Source of the DNA: Lutjanus erythropterus
Lineage: Eukaryota > Chordata > Actinopteri > Lutjaniformes > Lutjanidae
Assembly: GCA_020091685.1 (NCBI GenBank)
Contig: CM034600.1
Coordinates: 5,097,837 to 5,161,836 of the forward strand
DNA: 64,000 nucleotides
Direction of reading: 5' to 3'
In this document: piece by piece, positions 13,046-25,995 of the stretch
Numbering within the stretch: the first letter of the stretch is position 1
Layout of the letters: each line of letters begins with the position of its first letter
Program-made: the position numbers and the translations under genes
Notes under the pieces: generated by a model
Told to the model about the DNA's origin: nothing
What the model saw: the letters and a program-made list of their open reading frames with translations, nothing else
The model's database searches: none

Positions 13046-13399
13046 AAAGATGTGCATGTTTGAGAAAGAAAAGAAAATCATGATCCGTGCAAAAGTGAAA
13101 CTGCTGAGATTAACTAGAACAGCAGAGGGTGGAAGGGCAGTCGGGACAATGGGGACTGGTTACAAAGTTGTTCAGCCGTGCAGCGTTCAGTTGTACAGTA
13201 CAAGAGTCAGGCGAGTCGGCAATGCGATCTTGTGTCACCTTCTAGGACCTGTTCAATCTAGCTGGCAAAAGAAAACCAGGCGCCCATTTTTCTACGACAC
13301 AACTACAGTTCATGTCTTTGAGCAAGGCAATCAAAAACCCTCAGCAATCCTTCCAAATAATGGATCCATGTATGACATTGCAGCCAAATATTTGGGTAA

Positions 13400-14345
13400 T
13401 TTGAACATTGTGTGGGGCCCTTTCACTCCTACCTCATTTGGTCCGGAGTTTTGGACTTTTCGGTTTGATCCAAGCCAAAATTACAGGTAGGAAACCTCCT
13501 CCAGACCCTCATCCGGTCCAAACAACTGAACATGTTTTGGATGGCTTTCAGCAGGAGGATCTGAACCTGAAAAAGGAAAAACAGCGCAACAAAACAAGAA
13601 GTTATTGGGTGTTTTCACACCAGCCTCATTTGGTTCAGACTTGGTTTGCAACTGGTCATGCGTAGGTTCTTGAAGACTTTTTGCCTCTCATCCAAGAAGC
13701 TACTTCAGTTCTGAATTTAAATTCTTTAAGAACCTAAGCAAGTCCAGTTGCCTGTGATAACCCTAAGGAATACCACAATCTGGATGCCTGAGAACCTTGA
13801 CAGACATTTCCATGGGACCGTGATCCGGTCCGGTCTGGTCTCTTGATCAAATTCAACCATGATTCAGTTCATTTCTAGCGTGAAAACATTTTTTGGGATT
13901 ATTTGGAATTTCAGACCAATTACAGAGAGCTCTGGCAAGCTATTGTCAGAACCAGAAAGAAGAAAAAACAAAGCAACAAACACAATGAGCCGTGGTAGCA
14001 ATGGGGAGAAGGAGAGACCAAATGTTAAACTGACTTTTGGGCCAACAACTTTATTGGGTGCTATCACACCTTCCAGTTTGATCCAAAAAAAAAAAAAAAA
14101 ATTAAAGGTGTGAAACCTTCCACAGACCACAATCCACACCAAACAGGTGGCCTCCAGATCAAACTGAACCATGTTTTTTTTTTCTACCGTGGAAACATTG
14201 TTTGGATGGTTCAGACTTTTGGACGTATACCAATTGGCAAACTACGGTCAGAACTGGGGAAAGAAAAAACAATGCAACAAAACAAAATAAGCCGCAGGAG
14301 CACACGGGGACAAGAGGAGACCAAATGTTTAATAGACATTTAGCC
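13400..14345. repeat. three diverged tandem direct copies, unit about 240-280 bases
   Basis: The units at about 13407-13650, 13815-14095 and 14107-14345 share an ordered set of words: CGGTCCAAAC or related, CAAA(C/T)TGAACCATG, TTTGGATGG, GTCAGAAC(C/T)GG..AAAGAAAAAAC, GCAACAAA and CCAAATGTT. A related piece follows near 14500 (GTATACAATGAAACAAAAAC) and near 24130 (TGTATAGAATGAAACAAAAA). Confidence 0.65.
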
Positions 14346-16392
14346 TGATGACATTACAAAGAGCCAGTTGAAGAAAACTCACAAAACCCTGCCACTTTTC
14401 AATAATTTAAAAGAGCATGAGAGAGAGAGAGGAATGAAACTGAGCTGACAACACACCAACGTCAGACGCACAACTGTCCACAACCCAATCAAGCCACAAC
14501 TGACCGGATCACGTGTATACAATGAAACAAAAACCAGGCTCCAGATTCTTGTCGCAGGCATTTTCTCATCCAGGACGAACTTTTGGAACCTGCTCGAGTT
14601 GTGTTATCAATCACGGTGAACAACCAAATTCATATTCTGTCAGTGTTACATTATTGTTGTGTGGTGATGCAGTTTGAGCGCAGATTAATTTGAAGCGTCT
14701 ATGTTACGTTACCTACACAAGTTTGATAAAGATGAGTACTGACTTGATGTTTACTGTGATGGATTACACAAATCAAGCAGGTTTCAAGTCCGCTGTGTAA
14801 CTTTCATACCACACAGAAAAGGGGCACTCCACCAATTTTGCCATTAGATTCAGTTACCACTACTACTAGTACTCAGCATGTGAAAACAGTTGTACAATGT
14901 GTTCTCTGGCACTGGAGGGATCTTTATGAAGTCTGAAAAAATGGTCCCGTTTCCTGAGTTAGCAAGTCGTTCTTCCAGTTTCGCTGTCTTCATGATCGTA
15001 TAAGTCGTAATGTGGAAACAACATGGAAGCTACACAGGGTTCTTTTTTGTTGTAATTGTAGTGTCTGTGTGACTGGATGACCAGCGTCCCAGTGAAGATT
15101 TGTGTTTCTATCTAAGATGAATGTAAGTGATTTTGTCCCAGACTTGTTGCTGCACCAGTACATTTCATAAAACCACCAAAATGTTGCACAACCTGATTTG
15201 CTATCAGGGTTAATGCTAATAAATAACTGTTCTAACTAATCTCTTTACGTGGACAGAAACAATGCAAAGTAATACTATGATGTACAATATGATGTGCAAT
15301 ACGTGAATTAAGGAAACATTTACTTAATAAACAAAAAACTAAACAAATTAAAATGAATGCTTGTTTCCATCCGCCACCGTTATGCAATTTTTAGGAGAAT
15401 TTTTATCATTGAGATAAGCAGTAGGTAGCGGCGCTTTTTCAGTCTGAAAATCATTTTACCATTGCAGAAGAAGAGCTCACAACAAGACAACTTAATTAAA
15501 AGAGCGCTACTCAAGCCTCGAACAGTGAATACAATGTAGAAAACAGGAGAGAAATATTTCCTGAATTGAATTTGAGGAAGGTTACATCAGATCTGTGTGG
15601 AGCAATCGTGGATGTATTATAGAGCTGCACAACTGACAAGGACACTGTTAGAATGGAAACAGCTGATCAGTCATGTTTGCTACATCAGATCTGACTTTGC
15701 ACCTTTGCAAAAGTAATACTGCAAAATAAGTATAAAAATGCGTTGATGCAAACAAGGCTAGTGACGAGAGAAGTAAAAGTGAACCAAAACAATGAGCTCA
15801 AAGAGGCTAAAACTTTCTCTGGAGCTTAGAGAGCTGCACAGCTGGGTTATAATACCATAATTCTGCAGGGTTGTCAACAGTTATAACCCCTTGTACATTC
15901 CCCATAGTTATTTCACACATCTTTATGTTGAAATAATGATTAGTGCAACCATGTTCTATTAACTAATAATATATGTGTTAATAGGAACTATGAGAATGAA
16001 AGGGTTAACACAGAGGATCAACACACAGAAGATCTATCTATGATTGATAACGTGTGTACTTGCTACCATTGTATTCAGTATTCTCAGTAGGGAAGTGTGT
16101 GTATATGTATCACAGCTGGCTGTGACTGGGACAGTAGAGTGCAATAAATCACAGAGAAAATTAGCCAGCAGTAGACGTACACTCATCCATTCAATCTTAC
16201 TGTCTCTTTGTGCATTATTTAGCCCCTCTGCAAACACTGAAACATTGAACTTGCATACTCAAATACACCAGGGACCAGGAGTACGCATGGATGCACTCTG
16301 GGATGTTCAGAGGAAAACACACGCTGGCGAGCACACACACATACACGTAGGATGCTTGCAAGCTGTGTGGATTCCTACTGGTTCATGGACAG

Positions 16393-16415
16393 CACACACA
16401 CACACACACACACAC
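16393..16415. repeat. (CA)n microsatellite, short
   Basis: A pure CA run of about 11 units, 175 bases before the larger TG run and in the opposite orientation. Confidence 0.95.
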
Positions 16416-16586
16416 TCACACATATCCTCCCCAGGGGTTTGGAAGCCCAACGTGAAGCAGACATATGGAGATTCTCCACATGATCCTCTTCCTAATCATG
16501 TGGAGCAGACGGAGACTGTAGCATCAGCAACAACCAGCAACCTGCTTTACATGATTTATTACACTGACACACATAGGCTATCAAAC

Positions 16587-16588
<2 letters not shown>

Positions 16589-16643
<55 letters not shown>
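16589..16643. repeat. (TG)n microsatellite, about 27 units
   Basis: An uninterrupted TG run. It creates the long but meaningless open frame of about 200 codons that ends here. Confidence 0.98.
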
Positions 16644-16652
<9 letters not shown>

Positions 16653-18339
16653 AACTTCCCACTGTAAGTCCATGCATCTGGCACTGCTGTGAGCAGCAGA
16701 GTCAGTGTTAGGCGTCAGTGACAGGCTGTGTGTTTGTGTGTACACAATCCACAAATTGGTCTAGACTTTGCTCCAGTCTAGACTTGTCCGAACATTAACA
16801 AACATGCTACATAGAGCACACACACACGTATTTCCTCCACACTGCCTCTTGCCTCTTACAAAATACAGGTACATAGCTAATGTACTTTGCCAAATTCATT
16901 TTGGGGCAAACATAATGGCACCTAGCTTACCGTATGTTAATTTTTAGATCAGAGCAGCAGGCAGAGGGGAGGCAACATTTTTAGTGACATTTTTAAGCAC
17001 TGTTCAGACAGAGCATGAGGTGAATGTTAGAGTCTGTGTGACTGAATACAAAGTCAAATTTAAAGATGTCAGTGGACACAGTTAGCTGAGAGTTTGCCTG
17101 GGGCAGTGCAAACTGAGGCGAGGAAGTGTACTGGGTCTATCTGGTCAATTCTGGCCTGAGCCCTTTTCTGCCAACCGGTTCCCTCCCAGTTCACGGACAT
17201 AAATTTAAACCTTTCTCAGTATTTTCGCCCACCAAAAAATTGGTTTGGGATCCGAAAAATGTGCTCACACCCGGAAACCAAAAAAAATAGCAGGTTTTCC
17301 TCGACCTTAAGAGCAAACTGAAGTGAGCTGTCATTTGCTACAGGTTGTTGTGCATCGGCCTCTGCTGATGATGCATCCCTGATTATAAAACTGCATGGGC
17401 TGATTCGCTTGATATCAAGAACCAGAGCTGATTCGGTGGAAATAATGCCACACAAACACAGAAACACACGTGCCAGTGCCTCCAAGCTCGATAACAGCTA
17501 ACACCTAGTTGGTACATTGGCTGCAGGGGGCAAATCAACACGGACTGCATAAACAGTCTAATCACAGCTTGAACACACCTTTATGCTGCACAGAAGTTTT
17601 AGGTGGGATTTTGGGGTGGCTGGTTTGTGGCCTGTTAGATCTCAGCTGCTACACAACACTTAGACAAGGAAGTGAAATATTGAAAACATCAATGCATGCT
17701 GCAAGCTCCCAGTCAGTGCAGACTTCTTTCAACATTGAAAGGAGACGATGATCTTTTTCTAACTCTAACCACTTTTACATTGCTGAAACATTACCATTTA
17801 AAACTTTAATTGTGCTTTTAAGTTACCATGCACTATGATGGAGTATTATGGACACATTAAGAGGAGAAAAGAGAGTTTTTTGTTTTGTTTTGTTTTGTTT
17901 TTAATTAAAAAAAAAAAAAAAGTCGAAATGAATAAACAAAAAAAGTGTACCTTTCTGTAGGGCTAACCTAATAAAAAATGATCAGAGGACAAAGTTTTTT
18001 TTTCTAAATTTTGCATTAAGAGAATAAAGTTGAAATGTCGGGAGTTTCGAGAATAACACAGAAATGTCAAGACTAAAGCCAAAATGTGGAAAATCTAAAT
18101 CTAAATCTCAAGAAATACCACATAGAAAATAAAGTTGCAATGGTATTTCAACTTTATCTCAATATTTTAGCTTTATTCTCAAAATGCAAAATTGAAAAAA
18201 AAAAAAAAAACTTCCTCTGATTTATTTTTTCATATGCCTGGTAATAATACTGAAAATTCAACATTTATTCTTTTCCACTGTATTTCTAATACGCAAAATT
18301 AAAATCTCCCTCCTCTCATTTTTCTCTCCAGTGCTCTGC

Positions 18340-18425
18340 TGGCAGATGAATGAATGAACGTACTTTATTTATATAGCACCTTTGGTGCACAGGACACGTC
18401 TCAAAGTGCTTTTACAATACAGTGG
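18340..18425. repeat. short interspersed repeat fragment (TTTATATAGCACCTTT type)
   Basis: TACTTTATTTATATAGCACC followed by CAAAGTGCTTTTACAATACA is a motif common in fish interspersed repeats. Only about 85 bases are recognisable. Confidence 0.5.
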
Positions 18426-18737
18426 CAAGTAAAAAAAAACAACACAAATCACAACAAAAATCACCCGCAACCAAGCACCTACATAAGGATGAAGGGAGAA
18501 AGAGAGTGTTACTTTTAAAAATAGAATCAACAGTTTCTTTAAATAACAAAAAAAAAAAAAAAAAAAGTGGTGAAAGTGTCAGGTGAGGTCTGAAGAATTA
18601 TTTGCATTTTGTTCAATTATTTACACAATGTCAGTTTTTTTTTTTTTGTTTCAGTGCTAAAGAGTGAAATTAAACAAAAAAAAATCTTTGTTTAATAAAG
18701 TCCTATTGAAATGAATTGAACTGCAGTGAAATGGGGG

Positions 18738-18739
<2 letters not shown>

Positions 18740-18787
<48 letters not shown>
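18740..18787. repeat. (TG)n microsatellite, 24 units
   Basis: A pure TG run followed 180 bases later by a CA run. Confidence 0.98.
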
Positions 18788-18790
<3 letters not shown>

Positions 18791-18967
18791 GCAGTGTATT
18801 TTTAACACATGCTCAGGTATCCTTCAACATGACTAATTACATGAGGGTGACCTGCACATGGACGCGCGCACATACGCACACGTTTTTTTCTCCCATTTCC
18901 CCCCACCACCCCCCCTTCACCAGCCAGCTGCTCTGTTTTGTTAACATCGGCACTTTTCAGCCGCTCG

Positions 18968-19007
18968 CACACATGCACACACACACACACACACACGCAC
19001 ACACACC
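18968..19007. repeat. (CA)n microsatellite, interrupted
   Basis: A CA run with one ATG and one CG interruption. Confidence 0.95.
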
Positions 19008-19171
19008 AGCCATATCTATTCATACGATCCATGGAGACATGCAATCCATGGAGACGATTCATGTAGCGGGAGAATAAACGAGTGCGGGAGCAGATAACGA
19101 ATGAACCCGCGCCAGGCTGCCGTGTTACTGTAATGAGGCCAGGGACGGCTTTGTGCTCACCTTGTAGTTTT

Positions 19172-19518
19172 TACACCTCCTCCCCTCCCTCTCCTTTTTT
19201 TCTCCTCTTGTCACCTCCCCTCCCTCCCTCCCTTGTCCCCTCCCGTCGCCCCTCCTCATCTCTGTACCTCTCTGCTCCCTTATCTCCTCCTTGTTTAAAC
19301 TCTTCCACTATCCCATTTGCTCTCCTCTTCCTCCTTCTATCCCCATGTTCCTCCTCCTCCTCCTTTCCCCTCCGTTGCTTCTAATCTCCTCTCCTCCTCT
19401 CCTAATTCCACTTCTCCCCACTCCTTATCTGCTCTTTAGCTGTCCCCCACCCAACTTTCTTCTGCCGTATCCTCTTCTTTTTCTCCGACTCCTCTCCCAT
19501 CCTCTCCTCTCGCCTCCC
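19172..19518. repeat. polypyrimidine (C/T) tract, about 350 bases
   Basis: The + strand is almost entirely C and T with TCCTCC-type units. The mirror-like content could favour triplex structure. The open frames here (Ser/Pro/Leu-rich) are artefacts. Confidence 0.9.
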
Positions 19519-19529
19519 CAGGGGGGCCT

Positions 19530-19720
19530 ACGCTATGAGTTGGCTCAGGTAGATTAATTACATGCAGTGACATGGAGGAGCTGGCCAGAGGCTTCAGTAA
19601 TGAGTCTGATTACTCATCTCCAGCAGCTCCGGGTGCTCAGGGGAGGGAAGTCAGGACGGCGGGCCAGCAGAGAGGCTGCTCAGTGGGGGGAGAGTAACTC
19701 TTACCTACAGGGTTCCACCA
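19530..19720. promoter_or_regulatory. candidate conserved intronic element
   Basis: Directly after the polypyrimidine tract comes unique sequence with AGATTAATTACATGCAGTGA and the short inverted repeat ATGAGT(n6)ACTCAT near 19600. Possibly regulatory. Confidence 0.25.
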
Positions 19721-21409
19721 GTACAGAGTTTTTTTTTCACAGCACTGGTGACACCACTTTCAGATCAAAGCTGTACCAAGAGTCAGTGACATGCCCATGG
19801 TGAATAGCTGTTCAGTTCAAGATTAAAATATTTTCAACCAGAAGGTGTCAGCCAAACCTGACCACTGCTGTACATGTTCATAGTTATAATCAATTATTCC
19901 AACGAGCTGAAGGCCAGGAGGACATAAAATCCAAACATCTAATCAGCAGTAGCCCAGAGGAATGCCTAGTATGGAAGAAATCCTGCATGGAGGCCAAAGA
20001 GGTATCCCAGAGTGGGATGGCTGAGAGACAAAAACATAATTAAATGCAGGAAATGTGGAAAACATGAGCATGGATAATCAATCAGAAACACAAACGACAG
20101 CAACAGTTTCTTTCAGTGAGTGAGAGCCAGGAGTTTTGAAAGGAAAGATTATTTAAGGTAAAACTGCTTTTCAGCCAGAGCTTTTTTGTCCGTGTGTTTC
20201 AAAGCGTTAACAGAGAACGAGCAGCCAAATTTTCTTTGCAATATGCAGTTTTCCTTCAAAATGTGTGAATTTTCTTCATCTATTTTTTCCATCAACAAAA
20301 TGCGTATGATCGCCTCAGTGAGTGTGGATGAGCAAAAGAGAAACAGAAAAAAAGAGAGGTGGCTGCGCTCAGAGCAGGCAGGTGTTGGGGATCAGAGCAG
20401 AGTGATTAAAGAAATTGTCTTGTGGCAGTAAATGTATAGTTTGCCTGCAGAAAAAGTTCAGTAGGTCCCTGTGTCTGTCTTTCTAGCTGCTGGATAAAGT
20501 GGAAGGAGAGTCAGTGATGCGTTAGTTAAAAGCAAGTCCATCTCCAGCTTTAGTCGGCACCAGCCTGCGTTTACAAGACTTGAAGTCCAAATAAACGCTT
20601 CAGGATGCATTCATGCCCATCAGGCACAGCTGGAAGTTGAGACTGGTGCAGGCGGCTATGTGGCCGTCTGGCCCTGCTCAACATAAAGAAATGAATATAA
20701 CAAAAAGAGGACTCACCAAATGGGAGCTAAATAACCTGAAAGTAACAAATAAAAAAAGAATATTAAGCCAAAACTCTATCAAACTACCTCACTCAGATTA
20801 AAACATAAGTACACAAGAGAGACAGCACCCCTTTGCCTGGTGTAATCTAAATCAGACTCTAATCCTACAAAGTGTGTGGTAACTTCATCAGTTATTGAAA
20901 CTATTTCCTGGCCCAGTGCCTCATACAACACAGTACTTTAAAGAACAATATCAGACCAAATAGTGCAGGAGCAGGTAGTTGGGTAGGCCACGCCCCCTTC
21001 AGCTGTGGCCAGCCACAGGCCGGGTGTCCACGCGCTATCATTAGCATAAAGAAAACTACACAACAAAAAGGGTTAGACAGGAGGAGGAGGGCACGGCGGC
21101 GGCCGTAACATGCACCATGTGTTTTTTACAATGCATGGAGAAGTGAAAACTCACCTGGACAAAAACAAGAATATTTTTAGTCCTATTTGAAGCATGGCGT
21201 AGTGGTGCATTTCAACCCCTTGTGGCCAAAATGAGTATTACAAGCAAAACAACAACTTGTAGTAGTTTAAGTCTTGAAAGTGTTTTTTAGTATTCTTATA
21301 GTAGTCTTATTTTATCAGTACTATAGCTATCCCTTGAAATTCAAACACAGATCCTCACAACTCACTGCAACCATAGATCATAATTAAAATTTAGTTTCAG
21401 CTAATTTAA

Positions 21410-22596
21410 TACACCGATCAGGCATAACATTATGACCAGTGACAGGTGAAGTGAATAACACTGATTATCTCTTCATCATGGCACCTGTTAGTGGGTGGGA
21501 TATATTAGGCAACAAGTGAACATTTTGTCCTCAGAGTTGATGTGTTAGAAGAAGGAAAAATGGGTGAGCATAAGGATTTGAAGTTTGACAAGGAGCAAAT
21601 TGTGATGGCTAGACGACTGGATCAGAGCATCTCCAAAACTGCAGCTCTTGTGGGGTGTTCCTGGTCTGCAGTGGTCAGTATCTATCAAAAGTGGTCCAAA
21701 GAAGGAACAGTGGTGAACCAGCGACAGGGTCATGGGCGGTCAAGGCTCACTGATGCATGTGGGGAGTGAAGGCTGGCCCGTGTGGTCCGATCCAACAGAT
21801 GAGCTACTGTTGCTCAAATTTCTGAAGAAGTTAATGCTGGTTCTGATAGACAGGTGTCAGAATACACAGTGCATCACAGTTTGTTATCCATGCTGACCCC
21901 TGTGCACTGACATAGTGCCAACAATGGGCACATGAGTATCAGAACTGGACCACAGAGCAATGGAAGAAGGTGGCCTGGTCTGATGAATCACATTTTCTTT
22001 TACATCATGTGGATGGCTGGATGTGTGTGTGTGTCACTTACCTGGGGAACACATGGCACCAGAATGCACTATGGGAAGAAGGCGAGCCGGCGGAGGCAGT
22101 GTGATGCTTTGGGCAATGTTCTGCTGAGAAACCTTGGGTGCTGCCATCCATGTGAATGTTACTTTGACACGTACCACCTACCTAAGCATTGTACGTTTCC
22201 ATGTACACCCTTTCATGGAAACGGTATTCTCTGATGGCTGTGGCCTCTTTCAGCAGGATAATGCTCCGTGCCACAAAGCAAAAATGGTTCAGGAATGGTT
22301 TTAGGAGCACAACAACGAGTTTGAGGTGTTGACTTGGCCTCCGAATTCCCCAGATCTCAATACAATTGAGCATCTGTGGGATGTGATGGACAAACAAGTC
22401 CGATCCACTGAGGCCCCACCTCGCAACTTACAGGACTTAAAGCATCTGCTGTTAACGTCTTGGTGCCAGAGAGCACAGCACACCTTCAGGGGTCTAGTGG
22501 AGTCCATGCCTCGATGGGTCAGGGCTGTTTTAGTAGCAAAAGGGGGACCAACACAATATTAGGCAGGTGGTCATAATGTTATGCCTGATCGGTGTA
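21410..22596 (+). mobile_element. Tc1/mariner-type DNA transposon, near full length, inactive
   Basis: The two ends are perfect 29-base inverted repeats (21410-21438 and 22568-22596), including the TA target bases; the outer end reads ACACCGATCAGGCATAAC. About 1.19 kb is a typical Tc1/mariner size. Between the ends lies a single broken transposase frame. The terminal motif is widespread among fish Tc1-like elements as I remember them. Perfect ends together with a decayed gene suggest recent-to-middle age; it sits in a plxna1 intron in the same orientation as the gene. Confidence 0.93.
21542..22559 (+). pseudogene. Tc1-like transposase, broken by stops and frameshifts
   Basis: The 5' piece (21542-21769) reads as a paired-type helix-turn-helix DNA-binding region: [20 protein letters not shown], then [20 protein letters not shown], up to [14 protein letters not shown] at 21767-21769 interrupts it. 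The catalytic core is scattered over frames: WSDESHF near 21980 (first Asp), FQQDNAPCHKAK near 22255 (second Asp) and SPDLNTIEHLWD near 22350 (Glu), followed by LVESMPRWVRAVLVAKGG to a stop at about 22560. A TAG follows MVQEWF near 22303. The DDE triad residues are present but not in one frame, so no active enzyme is encoded. Confidence 0.9.
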
Positions 22597-23579
22597 TATC
22601 GTCATGGCTCAAACTTGGTATTTGCACGTGCAATTAATAGCTCCTTTTTCTCTTGAAACAAGGTGGTTTTTTAGTATTTGTCTTATTTTAGCATGCACTT
22701 GATAGCCATCACTCAATATTCAAACACAGATCCTATAAAATGTTGGTGTTTTGAAAAGAAAAGTTCAAGCAGAGGTAATGGCTTCAGCAGTGTTCCATAA
22801 TTAGATGTACTTTCATGCTGCAGTTATAATCATGACATCAGAGTGTCTGTCATTTTCAAAAGATGACTGTCTAATTATGCAATAAAGCTCTCAGTTAGAC
22901 TTCTGTCCATCAAAAAACTTGAAGAATAATCTAAAAACTAAAATAATGGAATACCACTGCATTATTGGAAGGAACTCTATAGGAAGTTTTTTGTTGACAA
23001 GTAGATGCATCGACCTTGTAAACTGAACCCTGAGTCATGGCAAAAAGCCTGCATTGAATATAAGGTGCCACCTATCCTTCTAAATCTCATTAGTGTAGAA
23101 CTGTAAATTTCAGAGGTCAGAGTAGAGTAATAAGTGGTGACTGACATGATGCAGTGTGATAAATTATTAAAGTTTCAGCTCAACTAAATTCCTAATGTGG
23201 CTCTGTTATGTTTTAGATAAAGTTTTAGGTAGGCTTGTGTGATCCACATTGAAATATCTTAACAATTATTGAAGTGAGTTCCTATGAAATTTGGCTCAGA
23301 CATTCATTGTCACCAGAGAATGAAGCATATAAACTTTGGTGATCCCTTTTTTTTCTACCATCACCCTGAGGTGATTCTGATCTGGTGATTCATGCCTGTC
23401 TTAGAATGAATATTTATGTAGTTCCATCAAGAGGCTTGTCATATACCTAAGTTTCTGACCAACTACGTACAAAACCAATGACATTCCAGTGAGCCTCTGC
23501 TGCACCTTATTTTTAGTCCTTTTTAGCGAATGTTAGCATGCTAACACACACAACTTAAATCCTAAACATAGCATGAGAA

Positions 23580-23960
23580 TGCAAGCATTGTTGTTGCAGG
23601 CATGTTAGCAAACAAACGGACCCAAAATGCAGCAAAGGATGCTGATCACATACAAAATACAAAGACTTACAGAGAGTGGCAGATAAGGTCAAAACAGTCC
23701 AAAGGGACAGGTATGTAAGCCAAAAAGTCCCAAATGAAACAGAAGTCAGAAACACTGGAAAAATACAAAGGCTAGAAATGTTTGACTTGACATAAACTGG
23801 CAACTAAAGGAGGGAAACAAGTAGACTAAATACACAGTGAGGGTAATTGCGGACAGGTGAAACAAATCCAGAAAGATGGGAAAAGAACAAAGGCAGGAAG
23901 CAAAATGAACCAAGACACATGAGAAGACAAAATAAAACAGGAAATGACAAAACGAAAACC
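23580..23960. repeat. interspersed-repeat-like A/C/G-rich segment
   Basis: The sequence GACCCAAAATGCAG followed by a long purine- and CA-rich run (GACAGGTGAAACAAATCCAG, AAACAGGAAATGACAAAACG) resembles a widespread fish repeat tail. The minus-strand open frames across it are only a by-product of its low T content. Confidence 0.4.
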
Positions 23961-25794
23961 ACACTAACATTTGGTCCAACAGCTTAAACTTAGGATGAAG
24001 AAAGGAATTTAATTGAATTTACAACATGCCAACATTAGACATATGCCCATCTGAGAACCAACTGATTGGAAATATAAGGAGATGAAGCTCACGTTAATTG
24101 CAATTTGACACCAAACTAACCAGATCAAATGTATAGAATGAAACAAAAACATGAACCTTGGTTTGGACCTTGGACTTTTAGGACTTTAAGGTGAGAAAGC
24201 GCCCATATTTTGTTCATTTGTCTCTGTTGAAAAGTCTAAAAGGTGAAATTTGGATGTTCTGGAGAGTTTTACTTTACAAGTTCCATGTGACACCTGTGGT
24301 TTAAGCAGCAGTTTAGTTCTAAAGCATTATAGCTCAACTTGTTTTCCTTCCTGAAATCCCTTTTCTTCGTCTTCTTTTCCTTTCTCCTTCTGTTGTTTTT
24401 TCAGGTTTAAATCAGCATTAAACTTGTCTTTTACACCAACGTCTCACACTGGAAGAGATTTTGACAGTGGGTGATGCTCGGTGTGACTGGGTGGCACGGT
24501 GCCGCGGTGTCACAGTGTGGTTTGTGTCGGTGTTTTAAGCCATGTGACAATATGAATAAAGCATGATGTGGCGGGCAGCAGGGTGGGTAGGGAGTGACAG
24601 GAGAACAAGCTCACCCAGTGTTTTGGTGACGGCAGACAAGTCGAAACCCTTAAAGTTTAATGGGGGCCACGCCGCAGAGAGGAGTACTGTATGGGCGTGT
24701 GTGTGTGTGTGGGTCCTGTGGTTTCACTGGGGCTGGAAGCTGCCGCACACAGGCCTTTAAACAGTGGGACGTAATAGTGATGCTAATAAAGTCAGCAGCC
24801 TATCTCATGTGTGATGGATCAGGGTCAAACTGCACTAGTGGGAAGGGAATAAGAGCAATCAGCGTTTCCTTTGTGGCAAAAGACTGTTTTGGTTGAATCC
24901 CTTGGCTCTGGAGCTGCTGACCTCCCAGAATCCTGTGGTTTCACTGGGCTGTGTTCCTCTCAGCTTTTTAACTGTCTCAATAGAGACACAGACTTCCCAC
25001 ATTCCTTCTTCTGTGGCTGCTTACAATGTCTCTATTTTTCTTTTCCTTTTTGTTTAGGTTCTTCTTTTTATTCTGTTTGTCTCATTTTCCTTGAGGCTTT
25101 AGGCTTAACCAAAACCACTACTGATCTGAAATAATAGCTTATACTTTACCACCAACCGATTCAGCTCAATATTTTTAAGTAGCCCTACTGTTGTAGTCTA
25201 TTAAGCGCCAGCTTTACTGATTCCATGTCTACAAATCTGTGTTACAGCCTCGCAAAAGAACCGATAAAGATTAACTCCACTGGGGTTACCTGATAGCAGA
25301 ATGTTTGAGGTGTTTGTCAGGTGGCTGCAGCATCCTTCATTTGATTCCAGCCATGGTCCTTAGATGTGGCCCTCTCTCTCCCCTTGCTTCCTGTCTGTCT
25401 CTGTGCCATCATATCTAATAAAGATAAAAATGCCAACACAAAAAAATGTTTTGTGACGTATGTGGGCACCCAGAAGTCCATCTATACAACCAATTTGCAG
25501 ACCCTAATCCCTAACTGTAATCCTTATACTTATACCTCGTCCTTAGCAGAAAAATAGGCATATATAGTCTGTTCAAGCAGCTTATTACAACCAATATTTA
25601 CATTTATAGTTTGGTGGCAAACTCTTGTGGCCATAGTGATTCAGACAGCAGTTGTATAAACAGTGTGAAAGTATGCATATGGAAGAGGTGGGGTGGATAG
25701 ATGACTGAAACAGAACATTAACCCAAAGGACCAGGGTTTCTTGTGAAAATGGATATGCTCTGCATATTTCATTTTACATAGGTTTATCTACGCT

Positions 25795-25980
25795 GTGTGC
25801 CCTTCAGTACCCTCTCCATTTATCCAGGCTTATATGCCTCCCCAGTGGCTGGGGAGCAAACCGGTGCACAATGTCTTGCCCAAGGGTACTCCGGCATGTA
25901 GCCAGGCAGAGGTGGGAATCGAACCTCTGACTCTGCAGTCTGTAGAAGACCCACTCACCCACCTAAGCCACAGCCGCCTC
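25795..25980 (-). mobile_element. tRNA-derived SINE fragment
   Basis: The minus strand has CTGTGGCTTAGGTG (A-box-like, 25960-25973 complement) and GGTTCGATTCCCAC (B-box, 25912-25925 complement) with tRNA-like spacing, followed by sequence containing a CCTTGGGCAAGACATTG motif common in fish repeats. No acceptor stem pairing is evident. It appears inserted within an older repeat. Confidence 0.7.
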
Positions 25981-25995
25981 TAAGCATTGAGTTAT

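Noticed and set aside
12650..13081. 143-codon minus-strand frame
   Set aside because: Ser/Leu/Phe-rich translation of a purine tract; low complexity, no motif.
13050..13490. 146-codon + strand frame
   Set aside because: No domain, and it runs into the tandem repeat at 13.4 kb; chance frame.
16044..16667. Open frame of 207 codons on the + strand, the longest in the window
   Set aside because: It ends in a translated TG microsatellite, crosses a CA run, has no recognisable domain, and lies within an intron of the plexin gene.
25912..25973. tRNA gene on the minus strand
   Set aside because: A and B box-like words are present but no cloverleaf or acceptor stem; a SINE fits better.
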